Source: Mesorhizobium sp. YM1C-6-2
GTDB lineage: Bacteria > Pseudomonadota > Alphaproteobacteria > Rhizobiales > Rhizobiaceae
Length of the DNA: 64,000 nt
Assembly: GCF_003666685.1 (NCBI RefSeq)
Contig: NZ_RCIZ01000004.1
Coordinates: 372,001 to 436,000 of the forward strand
Reading direction: 5' to 3'
Position numbers and translations under genes: made by a program. The notes below the pieces were generated by a model, which saw only the letters and a program-made list of their open reading frames with translations, had not been told where the DNA came from and did not search any database. This document shows positions 50,857-59,479 of this stretch, one piece after another (within the stretch, counting starts at the first letter, position 1; each line of letters opens with the position of its first letter).

Positions 50857-52260
50857 TCAGTCCGGATCGTCGGCGCGGCCGCGCTTGGACCCTGCTATAC
50901 GAATCACGAGGTCGGTCAGCATCCCCGGCTGGAAGGACTTGCCAGCCATCGAGCCTGACGGTTCCTCGCTCCCCTGCGGTAGAACCGCTTGCCCGAACCC
51001 CAGCTTTTCGGCCTCCTTTAGCCGTTGTTGTGCATGTGCAACCGGCCGTATGGCGCCCGAAAGGCTGATTTCGCCGAAATAGACGCAATCGGCGGGAAGG
51101 GCAAGACCGGTAAGCGACGACACCAGCGCGGCGGCCACCGCCAGATCGGCCGCCGGCTCGGAGATGCGGTAGCCGCCGGCGACGTTCAGATAGACGTCGT
51201 GGGTGGCGAAACGCACGCCGCAATGGGCTTCCAGCACGGCCAGCACCATGGCGAGCCGCGGCTGGTCCCAGCCGACCACGGCGCGGCGCGGCGTGCCGAG
51301 CGGGGAAGGGGCGACCAGCGCCTGGATTTCCACAAGAACCGGCCTCGTGCCTTCCATGCCGGCGAAGACGGCGGCTCCCGGCGCCTTGGCGTGGCGCTCG
51401 CCGAGGAAGAGCTCCGACGGATTGGAGACCTCGCGCAGGCCCTTGTCGGACATCTCGAAGACGCCGATCTCGTCGGTGGGCCCGAAACGGTTCTTCACCG
51501 CCCGCAGGATGCGGAAATGGTGGCCGCCTTCGCCCTCGAAATAGAGCACGGCGTCGACCATGTGCTCGACGACGCGCGGGCCGGCGATCTGGCCTTCCTT
51601 GGTGACATGGCCGACGAGAACCACCGCCGCGCCCGTCGACTTGGCGTAGCGGATGACGGTCTGCGCCGCCGCGCGCACCTGGGTGACGGTGCCGGGCGCC
51701 GATTCGGCGAGGTCGGTCCACAGCGTCTGGATGGAATCGAGGATGACGAGGTCGGGCCGCTTGCCTTCCGCGAGCGTCGCCAGGATGTCCTCGACATTGG
51801 TTTCGGCGGCGAGTTCCACCGGCGCGCCGGCGACGCCCAGCCGCTGCGCGCGCAGCCTGACCTGCGCGACGGCCTCCTCGCCGGAGACATAGACGATACG
51901 GTGGCCCTTGCCGGCGAGAGCCGCCGCCGCCTGCATCAGGAGCGTCGACTTGCCGATGCCGGGGTCGCCGCCGACGAGGATCGCCGATCCCCGCACGAAG
52001 CCGCCGCCGGTTGCCCGGTCGAGCTCGGCGATGCCCGAGGCGATGCGCGGCGCATCCTCGATCTCGCCCGCCAGCGAGGTCAGCGCGACGGCGCGGCCCT
52101 TGCGCGGCGACCGCAGGCTCTGAGGCCCGCCGCCGATGCCGCCGGCATTGTTCTCCTCGACGATAGTGTTCCACTCGCCGCAGGCATCGCACTTGCCCGC
52201 CCAGCGCGAGCTGACATTGCCGCAGGACTGGCAGATGAACTGGGTACGGGACTTAGCCAT
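50857..52260 (-). CDS. radA: DNA repair protein RadA
   Basis: A 467-residue RadA (Sms), a RecA-like branch-migration helicase. The zinc finger is Cys10, Cys13, Cys24 and Cys27 (FICQSCG, GKCDACGEW). Walker A is GGDPGIGKST, the RadA-specific motif is VKNRFGPTDE, and the C-terminal Lon-like domain begins near FLGERHAKAPGAAV. It extends heteroduplex in recombination and helps restart forks. Its start lies only three bases after the PemK-type toxin stop, so it may be co-transcribed with the toxin-antitoxin pair. Confidence 0.97.
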   Translation of the reverse strand: MAKSRTQFICQSCGNVSSRWAGKCDACGEWNTIVEENNAGGIGGGPQSLRSPRKGRAVALTSLAGEIEDAPRIASGIAELDRATGGGFVRGSAILVGGDPGIGKSTLLMQAAAALAGKGHRIVYVSGEEAVAQVRLRAQRLGVAGAPVELAAETNVEDILATLAEGKRPDLVILDSIQTLWTDLAESAPGTVTQVRAAAQTVIRYAKSTGAAVVLVGHVTKEGQIAGPRVVEHMVDAVLYFEGEGGHHFRILRAVKNRFGPTDEIGVFEMSDKGLREVSNPSELFLGERHAKAPGAAVFAGMEGTRPVLVEIQALVAPSPLGTPRRAVVGWDQPRLAMVLAVLEAHCGVRFATHDVYLNVAGGYRISEPAADLAVAAALVSSLTGLALPADCVYFGEISLSGAIRPVAHAQQRLKEAEKLGFGQAVLPQGSEEPSGSMAGKSFQPGMLTDLVIRIAGSKRGRADDPD

Positions 52261-52263
52261 GGG

Positions 52264-52704
52264 CTACTCGGATCGGGTAATCATAGCGGCCTTCTTGGCG
52301 CTGGCGGCTAGGAGAAATCCCGCTCTAATTTTCACAAACAAACCATAGGGAAGCTCGCCAAAAGCGAAACTGTCCTGCTTGCCCGGAATAGCGCGCCGGA
52401 TATCAGGTCCCGGCCACAAGAATCGATTTGCCTCAGTCAAAACTACCCATGATCTTTCCTCGTCCAGGCCAAGACGATGCTTGGTATCGGCTGGAATCTC
52501 GACGGCCTCATCCGGTCTGGAAGGAGGCAGATGCGTAATAGGAAGAACCGTAACCCTCGAACCAGCCAATTCGTCCTTCACCACAAGGACAATCGCGCAA
52601 GGGCGGTCTTTTTGGCCTTCTTCCAGCCCGCGCAGGTAGTCCGACCGCCACAAATAGCTGTAACGGATCACCAGACCGGCAGTGGGCTTGGGAAGGCTTG
52701 CCAC
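52264..52704 (-). CDS. PemK/MazF-like toxin
   Basis: A 146-residue protein. Core text RPCAIVLVVKDELAGSRVTV followed by LPITHLPPSRPDEAVEIPAD resembles the MazF/PemK beta-barrel of ribosome-independent mRNA interferases; EANRFLWPGPDIRRA and the basic tail FLLAASAKKAAM are like rhizobial PemK-like growth inhibitors. It starts with GTG three bases after the antitoxin stop (TGA CGC GTG), so translation is probably coupled. Ribonuclease activity is an inference from the fold; the catalytic Arg would be in QKDRP. Confidence 0.72.
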   Translation of the reverse strand: MASLPKPTAGLVIRYSYLWRSDYLRGLEEGQKDRPCAIVLVVKDELAGSRVTVLPITHLPPSRPDEAVEIPADTKHRLGLDEERSWVVLTEANRFLWPGPDIRRAIPGKQDSFAFGELPYGLFVKIRAGFLLAASAKKAAMITRSE

Positions 52705-52707
52705 GCG

Positions 52708-52974
52708 TCAGTTATCGAACTCGTGATCGAAGGCCTTCGCGCTTTCTGGCGGTTCGGAGGCTTCGATGGCTGCAATGTCTTCTTCCGTGAAGTCATCCAG
52801 TCCCAGCACTTCCCGATCACGCCGCTTCAGTCGCCGGTATTCTTCGATCGACACCGTCACCGTCCGTTCCCGTCCGTTGCGCATCACGACAACTGGCTGC
52901 GTCATCGCCATGTCTTGGTAGTGGCCGAAGTGTCGCTGGAAGTCGGCCGAACTCACCTTCACGGGGGATTTCAT
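52708..52974 (-). CDS. Phd/YefM-family antitoxin
   Basis: An 88-residue protein. The N-terminal half, KVSSADFQRHFGHYQDMAMT, QPVVVMRNGRERTVTVSIEE and YRRLKRRDRE, is a Phd/YefM DNA-binding fold. The acidic C-terminus, DDFTEEDIAAIEASEPPESA, is the expected disordered toxin-neutralising arm. ACGGAGG precedes the ATG. A perfect 14-bp inverted repeat immediately upstream is the likely autoregulatory site. Pairing of a Phd-type antitoxin with a PemK-like toxin is less common than Phd-Doc. Confidence 0.82.
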   Translation of the reverse strand: MKSPVKVSSADFQRHFGHYQDMAMTQPVVVMRNGRERTVTVSIEEYRRLKRRDREVLGLDDFTEEDIAAIEASEPPESAKAFDHEFDN

Positions 52975-52984
52975 GTCAAGCCTC

Positions 52985-53022
52985 CGTAATTTACGTATAT
53001 TCCGCAACATACGTAAATTACG
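52985..53022 (-). promoter_or_regulatory. Perfect 14-bp palindromic operator of the toxin-antitoxin pair
   Basis: CGTAATTTACGTAT (52985-52998) and ATACGTAAATTACG (53009-53022) are perfect inverted copies with 10 bases between. Each arm itself contains a TACGTA-like dyad, suggesting two bound antitoxin dimers. It lies 11 bases upstream of the antitoxin ATG and 15 bases after the dnaB stop, in AT-rich DNA. Confidence 0.85.
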
Positions 53023-53037
53023 TAAGATTTGAAAGCC

Positions 53038-54528
53038 CTACTCATACCGTTCCGGCAAATGGTGTTCCTCCGCGAGGTCGGAGAAGCGGGTGAATTCGCC
53101 GGTAAAGGCAAGCGAGACGGTGCCGGTCGGTCCGTGACGCTGCTTGGCGATGATGACCTCGGCCTTGCCGCGCGCCTCGTTCATCTCGCCTTCCCACTTG
53201 ATGTATTCGTCGGTGCCGGGCTTCGGCTCCTTGTTCTTGAGATAGTACTCCTCGCGGTAGACGAAGATCACCACGTCGGCGTCCTGCTCGATCGAGCCGG
53301 ATTCGCGCAGGTCGGAGAGCTGCGGACGCTTGTCGTCGCGGCTTTCGACCTGACGCGAGAGCTGGGAGAGCGCGATGATCGGCACGCCGAGCTCCTTGCC
53401 GAGCGCCTTCAGCCCGGTGGTGATCTCGGTGATTTCCTGCACGCGGTTCTGCGAGGCGCGCGCGGAGCTGCCCTGCATGAGCTGGATATAGTCGATCACG
53501 ATGACGTCGAGGCCGCGCTGGCGCTTCAGCCGTCGCGCACGCGCCGCGAGCTGCGCGATCGAGATGCCGCCGGTCTGGTCGATAAAGAGCGGTATCTTCT
53601 GCATCATCTGCGAGCAGGCGACGAGTTTTTCGAAATCCGTCTCGGTGATCTCGCCGCGCCTGATCTTGGAGGAGGGAATTTCGGTCTGCTCCGAGATGAT
53701 GCGGGTGGCAAGCTGCTCCGACGACATTTCGAGCGAGAAGAAGCCGATGACGCCGCCGTTCTTGGCCTTGAACGAGCCGTCGGCCTGCTGCTCGGGTTCG
53801 TAGACCGACGCGATGTTGTAGGCGATGTTGGTGACGAGCGAGGTCTTGCCCATGCCGGGGCGTCCGGCGAGCACGATCAGGTCGGAGGGCTGCAGGCCGC
53901 CCATGCGGCGGTCGAGGTCGCGCAAGCCCGTCGCGATGCCCGACAGGTGCCCGTCGCGCATGAAGGCGGCGTTCGCCATGTCGACGGCGGTCTTCACGGC
54001 GTCGGTGAAGCTCTCGAAGCCGCCGTCGTAGCGGCCGGTCTCGGCGAGCTCGAAGAGCCTGCGCTCGGCGTCCTCGATCTGGTCGGACGGGCTCATGTCG
54101 ACCGGCGCGTCATAGGCGATGTTGACCATGTCCTCGCCGACAGTGATCAGCGCGCGGCGCGTCGCGAGGTCGTAGATGGCGCGGCCGTAGTCGGCGGCGT
54201 TGATGACGGTGACCGCTTCCGCCGCCAGTCGCGCGAGATAGTGCGCGACGGTCATGTCGCCGACCTTCTCGTCGGCCGGCAGGAAGGTCTTTATCGTCAC
54301 CGGATTGGCCATCTTGCCCATGCGGATGAGCTCGGCCGAGACCTCGAAGATCTTCCGGTGCAGCGGTTCGTAGAAATGCCCCGACTTCAGGAAGTCCGAG
54401 ACGCGGTAGAAGGCGTCGTTGTTGACCAGGATCGCGCCCAGCAGCGCCTGCTCGGCCTCGATGTTGTTGGGCGCCTCGCGATAGAGCGGTGTCTCCGCGA
54501 CTTCGAATTTTCGCGCTGCTTCTGCCAT
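53038..54528 (-). CDS. dnaB: Replicative DNA helicase
   Basis: A 496-residue DnaB, the hexameric helicase that unwinds the replication fork and loads DnaG. The N-terminal helical domain begins NNIEAEQALLGAILVNNDAF. The RecA-like motor has Walker A AGRPGMGKTS near residue 220, Walker B in LDVIVIDYIQLM, the arginine-rich LSQLSRQVESRDDKRPQLSD, and DADVVIFVYREEYY at the end. No intein is present. In relatives it is usually followed by alr and radA; here a toxin-antitoxin pair occupies that gap. Confidence 0.98.
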   Translation of the reverse strand: MAEAARKFEVAETPLYREAPNNIEAEQALLGAILVNNDAFYRVSDFLKSGHFYEPLHRKIFEVSAELIRMGKMANPVTIKTFLPADEKVGDMTVAHYLARLAAEAVTVINAADYGRAIYDLATRRALITVGEDMVNIAYDAPVDMSPSDQIEDAERRLFELAETGRYDGGFESFTDAVKTAVDMANAAFMRDGHLSGIATGLRDLDRRMGGLQPSDLIVLAGRPGMGKTSLVTNIAYNIASVYEPEQQADGSFKAKNGGVIGFFSLEMSSEQLATRIISEQTEIPSSKIRRGEITETDFEKLVACSQMMQKIPLFIDQTGGISIAQLAARARRLKRQRGLDVIVIDYIQLMQGSSARASQNRVQEITEITTGLKALGKELGVPIIALSQLSRQVESRDDKRPQLSDLRESGSIEQDADVVIFVYREEYYLKNKEPKPGTDEYIKWEGEMNEARGKAEVIIAKQRHGPTGTVSLAFTGEFTRFSDLAEEHHLPERYE

Positions 54529-54849
54529 TGTCTTCCCGATCCCTGTCCGATCCTCGCCGTATCAGGAGTCGGCGGTGGAAGAACCTGTCCGCCCTCAATT
54601 AGATCTGGCGTATCCCACTCTCCACGCTGTCCACAGCCATGCCGGCCTATCGGTGGTCTGGTGACGAATCCGGATTGACTCGAATCGAAGCTCGAACTTT
54701 AGCGCGATTATGAGAACAAAACAAGAATATCTGCCATATCAGCGATACGGCCTCGCTGGCGGGGAGCCAGCGGACACTGCCGGTGTACAGCAGGGCAGGC
54801 GGCACCACCCGCCGAACTGCGCGGAGCCGGTAGGCTCGGCAGAGCCTCG
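54529..54849. other. Non-coding stretch upstream of dnaB, no identified element
   Basis: 321 bases. The half next to dnaB is ordinary. The part from about 54750 to 54845 is GC-rich and full of short complementary runs, but no known RNA family or gene was recognised. The dnaB promoter should lie here; none was identified with confidence. Confidence 0.5.
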
Positions 54850-55047
54850 TCAGGCGGCAGGATTGCGGTTGATCACCTTGCGGGCAAGGATGGCGATCCC
54901 GATCGCCAGCAAGACGATTCCGCCGACGATATATCCGGTCGATTCGGCCCGGTAGCCGGAAGCCGCTACCAGGAAGCCGACGACGATCAGAACCAGGCCG
55001 CTGAGCTTGCTGAGCAGAAAACTGGACTTTTCATTCTCCAAGGGCAT
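54850..55047 (-). CDS. Small two-helix membrane protein
   Basis: A 65-residue protein with two predicted membrane helices (LSGLVLIVVGFLVAASGY and IVGGIVLLAIGIAILARKV), a short N-terminal charged segment (MPLENEKSSF) and a basic end. The ATG at 55047 has an ideal GAGGAGGTGAAC upstream. Proteins of this kind are common in Rhizobiales and uncharacterised. Confidence 0.72.
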   Translation of the reverse strand: MPLENEKSSFLLSKLSGLVLIVVGFLVAASGYRAESTGYIVGGIVLLAIGIAILARKVINRNPAA

Positions 55048-55323
55048 GTTCACCTCCTCGCATGTCGCCTGGCGCCGCCAAACATGACGCGGGCACTATG
55101 CGTGGCCTCGCCGTACGGTGTCCAGAAGACATTTGCTTTCCACGTCCCCGCCATTCCGCTGTCCTTTAACTTTGCTGCAATCGACTGGGTTGATCACCAC
55201 GCTGGGTTGTGAAAAGTTTCACCCGCCTGCTTAAGGGCCAGATGCGGCGTGAGGGGCGGGGACATAGGTCTGGGCGGTTCACTGGGGCGCCGTCGAGGCT
55301 GCATGCGCATTGCAGGAGGCCCC

Positions 55324-57963
55324 ATGCGTTTTCGCGCGTTGCTGCTCGCCGGCTCGGCTGGCTGTCTTTATCCCGTATCGTCCCTGTTGGTAGCCGCGCC
55401 TGCTCAGGCAGCTTGCGACCTCTCGCCTACGCCTGGCAACAGCGCCTATGTCTGCGATAGCGGCAATGCCGCCGGTATTACGGATACCGCCGGCGACAAC
55501 TCCCTCACCATGGACGCCCCGGGTGGAACCATCACCGGCAGCGTCATCTTCGGCAGCGGCGCCGACACGGTGACCATGCACGCCGGCACCATCGAGGGCC
55601 TGGTCGATCAGGGAGAGGGCGATGACGAGTTCATCATGACCGGTGGCGCGATCAATGGCGTTGACGCGAGCGACAACAGTGTCGTCCAGGCAGGAGGCCG
55701 GGACGCCTTTTTCATAAGCGGCGGAACGATCAGCGGGGCTGTCAGCCAGGGCGGCGGTGAAGACAATTTCACCATGACCGGCGGCACGATCGGCGCGCTG
55801 TACCAGAGCGGCGAGCGGGATATCGCCAATATCAGCGGCGGGCACATAATCGGCGTATTCTCCGATGGCGATATCGTGACGATGACCGGCGGCCGCATCG
55901 GCTCGGTCGACCTCCTGATAGGTAACAACGAGATGCGCATGTCCGGCGGCGAGATCGAAGAGTCGATCATCGCCGGCCAGAACAACGATCTCATCGAAAT
56001 ATCCGGTACCGCCGTGGTCGGCACCTTCATCAACACCGGCAGCAACAGCGGCGGCGGTGGCGACATTATCCGTATCATGGGCGGCGAGGTCGGCGGCGAG
56101 ATCGTCACCTTCAACGAAACCGCCGCCAATCACGCCATCGACGGCAATGACCGCGTCGAGGTAAGCGGCGGCACGATCGGCGGCGGCATCCGCTTCGGCC
56201 AGGGCGCGGACAATTTCGTCTGGCAGGGTGGAGGGACGATCGGCGGCAACATTCTTATGGGCTTCGGCAGCGACACCGCGAGGCTCACCGACCTGACCGA
56301 GGACAGTTTCACCGGCGGCCAGGTGATCGACGGTGGAACCCTCGTCGATGGCGTTCCCAACGAAGACAGGCTGATCTTCGAGGGAACGCAGGCCTCGACC
56401 GTGTCGCGTTACCTCAACTGGGAAGCGGTCGAGCTCACCGCTTCTTCGGAGCTCACGCTCGACGGCGATCTCGTGCTCGGCGACGCCTCCTCCGGGACCG
56501 GCGAGCTGTCGATCGACGCATCGAGCACGCTTCTTGCCGGCGATGGCGTCAACGCCGCGGTGCGGGCTTTCACAGATGGTCAGCTCGCGAGGCTCGGCAA
56601 TGCCGGCATCATCGATCTGACGAACGGCGCGGCGAGCGCTGCGGATACGTTCACTGTCGTCGGCGATTATGTCGGCAGCGGCGGCATCATCCGCCTCGAC
56701 ACGGTGCTCGAAAGCGACGGCGCGCCGTCGGACAAATTCATCATTCAGGACGGCAGCGCGACCGGCAACACCGGTCTCGAGATCGTGAATTTCGGCGGCG
56801 GCGGAGCCCAGACCAGCGCCGACGGCATCCTCGTCGTCGAGGCGGTCAACGCGACGACCGCTGCCGGCGCGTTCGACCTCGCCGCGCCGGTGGCATTCGG
56901 CGCCTACGAATATCTGCTCTTCAGGGGTGGCGTGAGCGACGGCAGCGAGGAGAACTGGTATCTCCGCTCGACGCTGATCGACCTCCAGAATCCCGACGAA
57001 CCCGGCATACCGTTGATCAGGCCGGAGACCGCCGTCTATTCGGCATTGCCGCCGGTCGCCCGAGACATGGCGCTCGCCACGCTCGGCACTTTCCATGAAC
57101 GGCGCGGCGAACAGGCCTTCCTGCATGGCGGCGAGAATTTTTCCGCCGCCTGGGGCAGGGTGTTCGGCAAGAGCCTCGACCAGAGCTGGGCGGGCACGGT
57201 GTCGCCGTCGCTGGACGGCGCGCTCGGTGGCATCCAGGCCGGTCTCGACATGCTGCGCTGGGAGAACGCATCGGGCGGCAGCACGGTCGCCGGCCTGATG
57301 GCCGGCTATACCGGGCTGGACGGCGATGTCGCGGGCAACGTGCTCGGCGAGTCCGATATCGAGGTCGGCAGCCTCAACCTCGACGGCTACAGCTTCGGCG
57401 GCTATCTCACCCATGTCGGCGCCGGCGGCTGGTATGTCGACGCGGTCGTCATGGGCACATGGTTCGGCGGCGACGCCAGCACCGACCGCGGCATCGGCAT
57501 CGATCCTGACGGCGACGCCCTGACGCTGTCGCTGGAGGGTGGCGTCCCGATCGCCATCTCCCAGGGATGGACGTTGGAGCCGCAGGCGCAGCTCGTCTGG
57601 CAGGACATCTCCTTCGACGATCAGGACGACACGCTGTCGGCCGTTCGCTTCGACACCGACGACGGCCTGTCCGGCCGCATCGGCGCGCGCCTGCAGGGTA
57701 CTTTCCAGACGGCGTCCGGCGAGTTCAAGCCGTACCTGAAGGCCAATCTCTGGCACTCCTTCGATACGGAAGACACCACGTGGTTCGACGCCGATCCGAT
57801 CGACATCGAGTCGGAAGGAACCATGCTGGAGCTCGGCGGCGGCATCGCCCATAAATTCACCGACAAGTTCTCCGGCTTCGTCACCGCCGACTACAGCTTC
57901 GACGTCGACGGCGACCGCCGTCGCGAATTCGAAGGCAATGTCGGGCTCCAGGTCCAGTGGTAG
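55324..57963 (+). CDS. Autotransporter with RTX-like beta-helix passenger
   Basis: An 879-residue type Va autotransporter. The signal peptide (MRFRALLLAGSAGCLYPVSS through AAPAQA) is followed by a passenger of about 500 residues built from ~30-residue repeats with Thr/Ser-Gly-Gly-Thr-Ile turns (for example FTMTGGTIGALYQSG). Many repeats also contain GxGxDxh text such as GSGADTVTM and GQGADNFVW. The C-terminal ~270 residues form the barrel, from about PPVARDMALATLGTFHERRG, ending in Trp (VGLQVQW). AGGAGGCCCC precedes the ATG and decides the start. Probably a surface adhesin or similar; function unknown. Confidence 0.88.
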   Translation: MRFRALLLAGSAGCLYPVSSLLVAAPAQAACDLSPTPGNSAYVCDSGNAAGITDTAGDNSLTMDAPGGTITGSVIFGSGADTVTMHAGTIEGLVDQGEGDDEFIMTGGAINGVDASDNSVVQAGGRDAFFISGGTISGAVSQGGGEDNFTMTGGTIGALYQSGERDIANISGGHIIGVFSDGDIVTMTGGRIGSVDLLIGNNEMRMSGGEIEESIIAGQNNDLIEISGTAVVGTFINTGSNSGGGGDIIRIMGGEVGGEIVTFNETAANHAIDGNDRVEVSGGTIGGGIRFGQGADNFVWQGGGTIGGNILMGFGSDTARLTDLTEDSFTGGQVIDGGTLVDGVPNEDRLIFEGTQASTVSRYLNWEAVELTASSELTLDGDLVLGDASSGTGELSIDASSTLLAGDGVNAAVRAFTDGQLARLGNAGIIDLTNGAASAADTFTVVGDYVGSGGIIRLDTVLESDGAPSDKFIIQDGSATGNTGLEIVNFGGGGAQTSADGILVVEAVNATTAAGAFDLAAPVAFGAYEYLLFRGGVSDGSEENWYLRSTLIDLQNPDEPGIPLIRPETAVYSALPPVARDMALATLGTFHERRGEQAFLHGGENFSAAWGRVFGKSLDQSWAGTVSPSLDGALGGIQAGLDMLRWENASGGSTVAGLMAGYTGLDGDVAGNVLGESDIEVGSLNLDGYSFGGYLTHVGAGGWYVDAVVMGTWFGGDASTDRGIGIDPDGDALTLSLEGGVPIAISQGWTLEPQAQLVWQDISFDDQDDTLSAVRFDTDDGLSGRIGARLQGTFQTASGEFKPYLKANLWHSFDTEDTTWFDADPIDIESEGTMLELGGGIAHKFTDKFSGFVTADYSFDVDGDRRREFEGNVGLQVQW

Positions 57964-57992
57964 CCGGTTGCGCGGCGACCCGGGCAACCGGC

Positions 57993-58967
57993 TCAGTCTT
58001 CGGCAGGCAGCCTGTCGCCCCAGTCGAGCCGGCGGATGCGCCGGAAAAGTTCGCCGTCGCGCTTGCTGAAGGTCTCCTCGCTGGCTGCGCCACTGGGCAG
58101 GCAGAGTTTCAGCCCGATCCGGCCCTTTCCGGCGCGCGGCGGCGCCAAGATGCGGGGTGCGCGGGCGGTCGCGGGCAGGCGCGACGCCGCCAGGTAGATG
58201 AACTTTTCGTCCTCCCACGGCACGTCGGCGCTCTTGGTGAGGCGATGCAGCCGCGTGCGCGCCACCCGCCGCGAGAAATGGCACCAGTCCGGCGCGGCGA
58301 GCGGACACGGTTTTTCGTGCGGGCAGGGGGCGAGGATGTGGGCGCCCGCCGCGATCACCCGGTCGCGCGCGGCGAGGATGCGCGACCACCCGGCCGGCGT
58401 GCCGGGTTCCACGATCAGCAACAGGCCTGACGTCAGCGCCCACAGCCGTTCGACCAGCGGGCCGATCGCGGCGGGCTGAAGCTCGTCGAGCACGTAGGAG
58501 AGCGTAACCAGATCGGTCGCCTCGACGGGCGGCAGCGGTCCGGTCGCGTCGCCGGCGAGCCATGCGGACGCCGGCAGCGCAGTCTCCGCGGCAAGCGCCT
58601 GGCCGGCGCCGCGCACGGCCGCACTCGCCTCGATCATCGTCGCCGTCTCGATGCCGTCCCAGCAGTCGGCGGCCGCCCAGAGCACTGTGCCGGGGCCGGC
58701 GCCGATGTCGAGCAGGCTCTTCGGTTCGAAATCCGGCGCGGCTTCGGCGACATGGTCCATGCAGGCGCGCACCGCCGCATAGGTCGCGGGCAGCCGCGCC
58801 GCGAGATATGCCCGGACCGCCGCGACATCGTCGAGATGCTGTCGGCCGTCGCGCGTCTCGCTGCGGTAGCGCCGGGTGAGCCGCTCGGACGCGCTGCGCA
58901 GCTCGTCGAGTGGTATGCCTTCGAGGAAGCGGTCGACCGCCTGCCGGAGCGGGGAGGGCAGCTCCAT
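57993..58967 (-). CDS. Rsm22/METTL17-like small-subunit methyltransferase-family protein
   Basis: A 324-residue protein of the Rsm22 family. The SAM-type motif SLLDIGAGPGTVLWA is near residues 84-98. A cysteine set, Cys215, Cys221 and Cys229 (in APCPHEKPCPLAAPDWCHF), plus Cys289, has the spacing reported for the 4Fe-4S site of mitochondrial METTL17/Rsm22 (gaps of 6, 8 and about 57-60). The mitochondrial proteins assist small ribosomal subunit assembly; the bacterial role is inferred. Its start follows the YnfA stop by one base, so the two are coupled. Confidence 0.87.
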   Translation of the reverse strand: MELPSPLRQAVDRFLEGIPLDELRSASERLTRRYRSETRDGRQHLDDVAAVRAYLAARLPATYAAVRACMDHVAEAAPDFEPKSLLDIGAGPGTVLWAAADCWDGIETATMIEASAAVRGAGQALAAETALPASAWLAGDATGPLPPVEATDLVTLSYVLDELQPAAIGPLVERLWALTSGLLLIVEPGTPAGWSRILAARDRVIAAGAHILAPCPHEKPCPLAAPDWCHFSRRVARTRLHRLTKSADVPWEDEKFIYLAASRLPATARAPRILAPPRAGKGRIGLKLCLPSGAASEETFSKRDGELFRRIRRLDWGDRLPAED

Positions 58968-58968
58968 C

Positions 58969-59292
58969 TCAGGCGGCGCGCGGCGCGAACAGGATGAGCG
59001 AGGCGCCGAGGATGCAGATCGCGGCGCCGGTCAGGTCCCAGCGGTCGGGCCGCACGCCTTCGGCGAGCCACAGCCAGGCGAGCGAGGCGGTTATGTAGAT
59101 GCCGCCATAGGCGGCGTAGGCGCGGCCGGCGGCGCTGGTGTCGGCAAATGTCAGCAGCCAGGCGAACAGGATGAGCGAGGCGACGCCCGGCACCAGCCAG
59201 AGCGCCGACTTGTCGAGCCGCCACCACGCCCAGAAGGCGAAGCAGCCGGCGATTTCGGCAAGGGCGGCCGCGATGAAGACGGGTATGGTCAT
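58969..59292 (-). CDS. YnfA-family (UPF0060) membrane protein
   Basis: A 107-residue protein with four helices: [60 protein letters not shown], and [20 protein letters not shown]. This is the YnfA/UPF0060 family, relatives of small multidrug resistance exporters. Some members have been implicated in drug efflux; a role here is not shown. The stop codon is one base before the Rsm22-like start, consistent with one transcript. Confidence 0.93.
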   Translation of the reverse strand: MTIPVFIAAALAEIAGCFAFWAWWRLDKSALWLVPGVASLILFAWLLTFADTSAAGRAYAAYGGIYITASLAWLWLAEGVRPDRWDLTGAAICILGASLILFAPRAA

Positions 59293-59312
59293 GGCAGGTC
59301 CCCGGTTACTCT

Positions 59313-59437
59313 GCCGTCATCCTCGGGCTTGTCCCGAGAATCTGCTGCGGGTTGAGGGTGTAGGCTACTGCAGTCTCGATGTCATCGCGGCCGATCGCCG
59401 TATCGCAGATCCTCGGGACAAGCCCGAGGATGACGGC
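59313..59437. repeat. Inverted-repeat element with 33-bp arms
   Basis: Arms at 59313-59345 and 59405-59437 are inverted copies with a single mismatch; each contains CCTCGGGCTTGTCCCGAG or its complement, itself a palindrome. The spacer is 59 bases. Repeats with this core are scattered in alphaproteobacterial genomes (recalled, not searched). It lies between the cfa and YnfA genes, both on the minus strand. Confidence 0.85.
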
Positions 59438-59479
59438 GTTGGAGCATATGGGGCCGAGCGGCCGGCCCGCGCATAGTGT

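Noticed and set aside
55279..58563. 1094-codon minus-strand frame over the autotransporter
   Set aside because: Antisense shadow; repetitive Ala/Arg/Asp text mirrors the sense-strand repeats, and the sense gene has signal peptide, barrel and ribosome site.
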